A stretch of 32,714 bases of DNA, from positions 1 to 32,714 of the forward strand of contig NZ_REBN01000225.1 of the NCBI RefSeq assembly GCF_007692705.1, written 5' to 3'. Shown here piece after piece: positions 32,216-32,714 of the stretch. The first letter of the stretch is position 1. Every line of letters begins with the position of its first letter. The translations under genes and the position numbers were made by a program. The stretch is from Mongoliibacter sp. GTDB taxonomy: Bacteria > Bacteroidota > Bacteroidia > Cytophagales > Cyclobacteriaceae. Under the pieces are notes generated by a model. That model saw nothing but the letters and a program-made list of their open reading frames with translations. It did no database searches and was not told the origin of the DNA.

Positions 32216-32714
32216 ATGAAACTTATGTTTAGAACCTATATTATTCTTTTTCTTTTCTGTATTACAAGTTGTTCAAAAAAGAGTTCCGAGTTCATACCTG
32301 AGATAGAATTACATAAGGTTACTGTAATGAATTTTCCAGTAGATTCACTAACCAATATTAAATCCTGGTATTTTGATGTTTTTGAAGATAAAGATAAAGA
32401 GTGGCTAGTTTTTCAAAGTGAGAAACCGTCCATTAAATTTTATGATATTTCTAAAGAAAATTTGGAATTTGATATAACATTTGATCAAATTGGGCCTGAT
32501 GGAGTTGGGTCTATAAATGGTTTTCATGTGAAAAGTTTGGATTCAATTTACCTTTTGAATGTTGCAGAAATGCGTATTTTTTTAATTAATAATCTCGGTA
32601 AAGTTTTGAATGAGTTTTATTTATTAAAACCAAATAATAAATATCCTGATGGTAGTAGATCATCACCTACCATCATCTCAGGAAGTCCCGCAATTAATTA
32701 TAATAATATTTTAC
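32216..32714 (+). CDS. DUF4221-type lipoprotein, 5' part (runs off the window)
   Basis: The first 166 codons of a gene that continues past the window end. The signal peptide has the lipobox ITSC after hydrophobic YIILFLFC, so the product is a lipoprotein. The mature part (TFDQIGPDGVGSINGFHV, SLDSIYLLN, RIFLINNLGKVLNEF) has the strand pattern of a beta-propeller-like protein and resembles the DUF4221 family of Cyclobacteriaceae and related Bacteroidota. That assignment is from memory of the family and not exact. An in-frame ATG at 32225 is an alternative start. Its pairing with the small exported peptide in front resembles other peptide/propeller pairs of the phylum. Confidence 0.72.
   Translation, partial: MKLMFRTYIILFLFCITSCSKKSSEFIPEIELHKVTVMNFPVDSLTNIKSWYFDVFEDKDKEWLVFQSEKPSIKFYDISKENLEFDITFDQIGPDGVGSINGFHVKSLDSIYLLNVAEMRIFLINNLGKVLNEFYLLKPNNKYPDGSRSSPTIISGSPAINYNNIL

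Noticed and set aside
27625-32714. Right attachment site of the island
   Set aside because: No second copy of the tRNA-Ser 3' end was found in the window.

Overview
The window looks like chromosome from a member of the Bacteroidota, most likely order Cytophagales, family Cyclobacteriaceae (Algoriphagus-like). The reasons are a type IX secretion (gliding-type) C-terminal sorting domain, promoters of the Bacteroidota form TTTG-N19-TAnnTTTG, a three-subunit diheme succinate dehydrogenase, weak Shine-Dalgarno sequences and a DUF4221-type lipoprotein. The family-level placement is inference. Gene density is high and base composition moderate up to about 27.6 kb; beyond 30 kb the sequence is clearly more AT-rich and poor in intact genes.

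Backbone, 0.2-16.1 kb: a secreted endonuclease/exonuclease/phosphatase protein, a flavin reductase, signal peptide peptidase sppA, folK, fabD, then a minus-strand unit of a large type IX-sorted fibronectin-type protein, a DCC thiol oxidoreductase and a beta-carbonic anhydrase. The sdhCAB operon follows, with a near-perfect promoter and a strong terminator. A sodium:solute symporter, an acetyltransferase and a PLP-dependent alanine/ornithine-type racemase then form a tightly packed operon.

Backbone, 16.2-27.5 kb: two paralogous outer-membrane beta-barrel genes on the plus strand flank three minus-strand genes: a diheme c-type cytochrome lipoprotein, a parallel beta-helix lipoprotein (together the uncharacterised SO2930-type pair) and a Crp/Fnr-type regulator. 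After ruvC, a compact plus-strand run holds a membrane glycosyltransferase, an 83-residue winged-helix-like protein, a GAF-SpoIIE phosphatase, a polysaccharide deacetylase, a second membrane glycosyltransferase, a TatD-type hydrolase and an L-asparaginase. Several of these overlap at ATGA junctions, so translation is probably coupled.

Island, about 27.6 kb to the window end: tRNA-Ser(GGA) is followed by an IntDOT-like tyrosine recombinase facing away from the tRNA, which fits a genomic island inserted at the tRNA 3' end. What follows is mostly debris: the C-terminal helix-turn-helix of an AraC regulator directly in frame behind the integrase stop, a 47-residue mobile-element-type ORF, a phosphoribosyltransferase-like remnant, and a metallopeptidase-like gene broken by several frameshifts and stops. 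At the right edge is a probably live pair: a small cysteine-rich exported peptide and the start of a DUF4221-type lipoprotein. The far island boundary lies outside the window. No CRISPR array, rRNA or recognisable defence system was seen.
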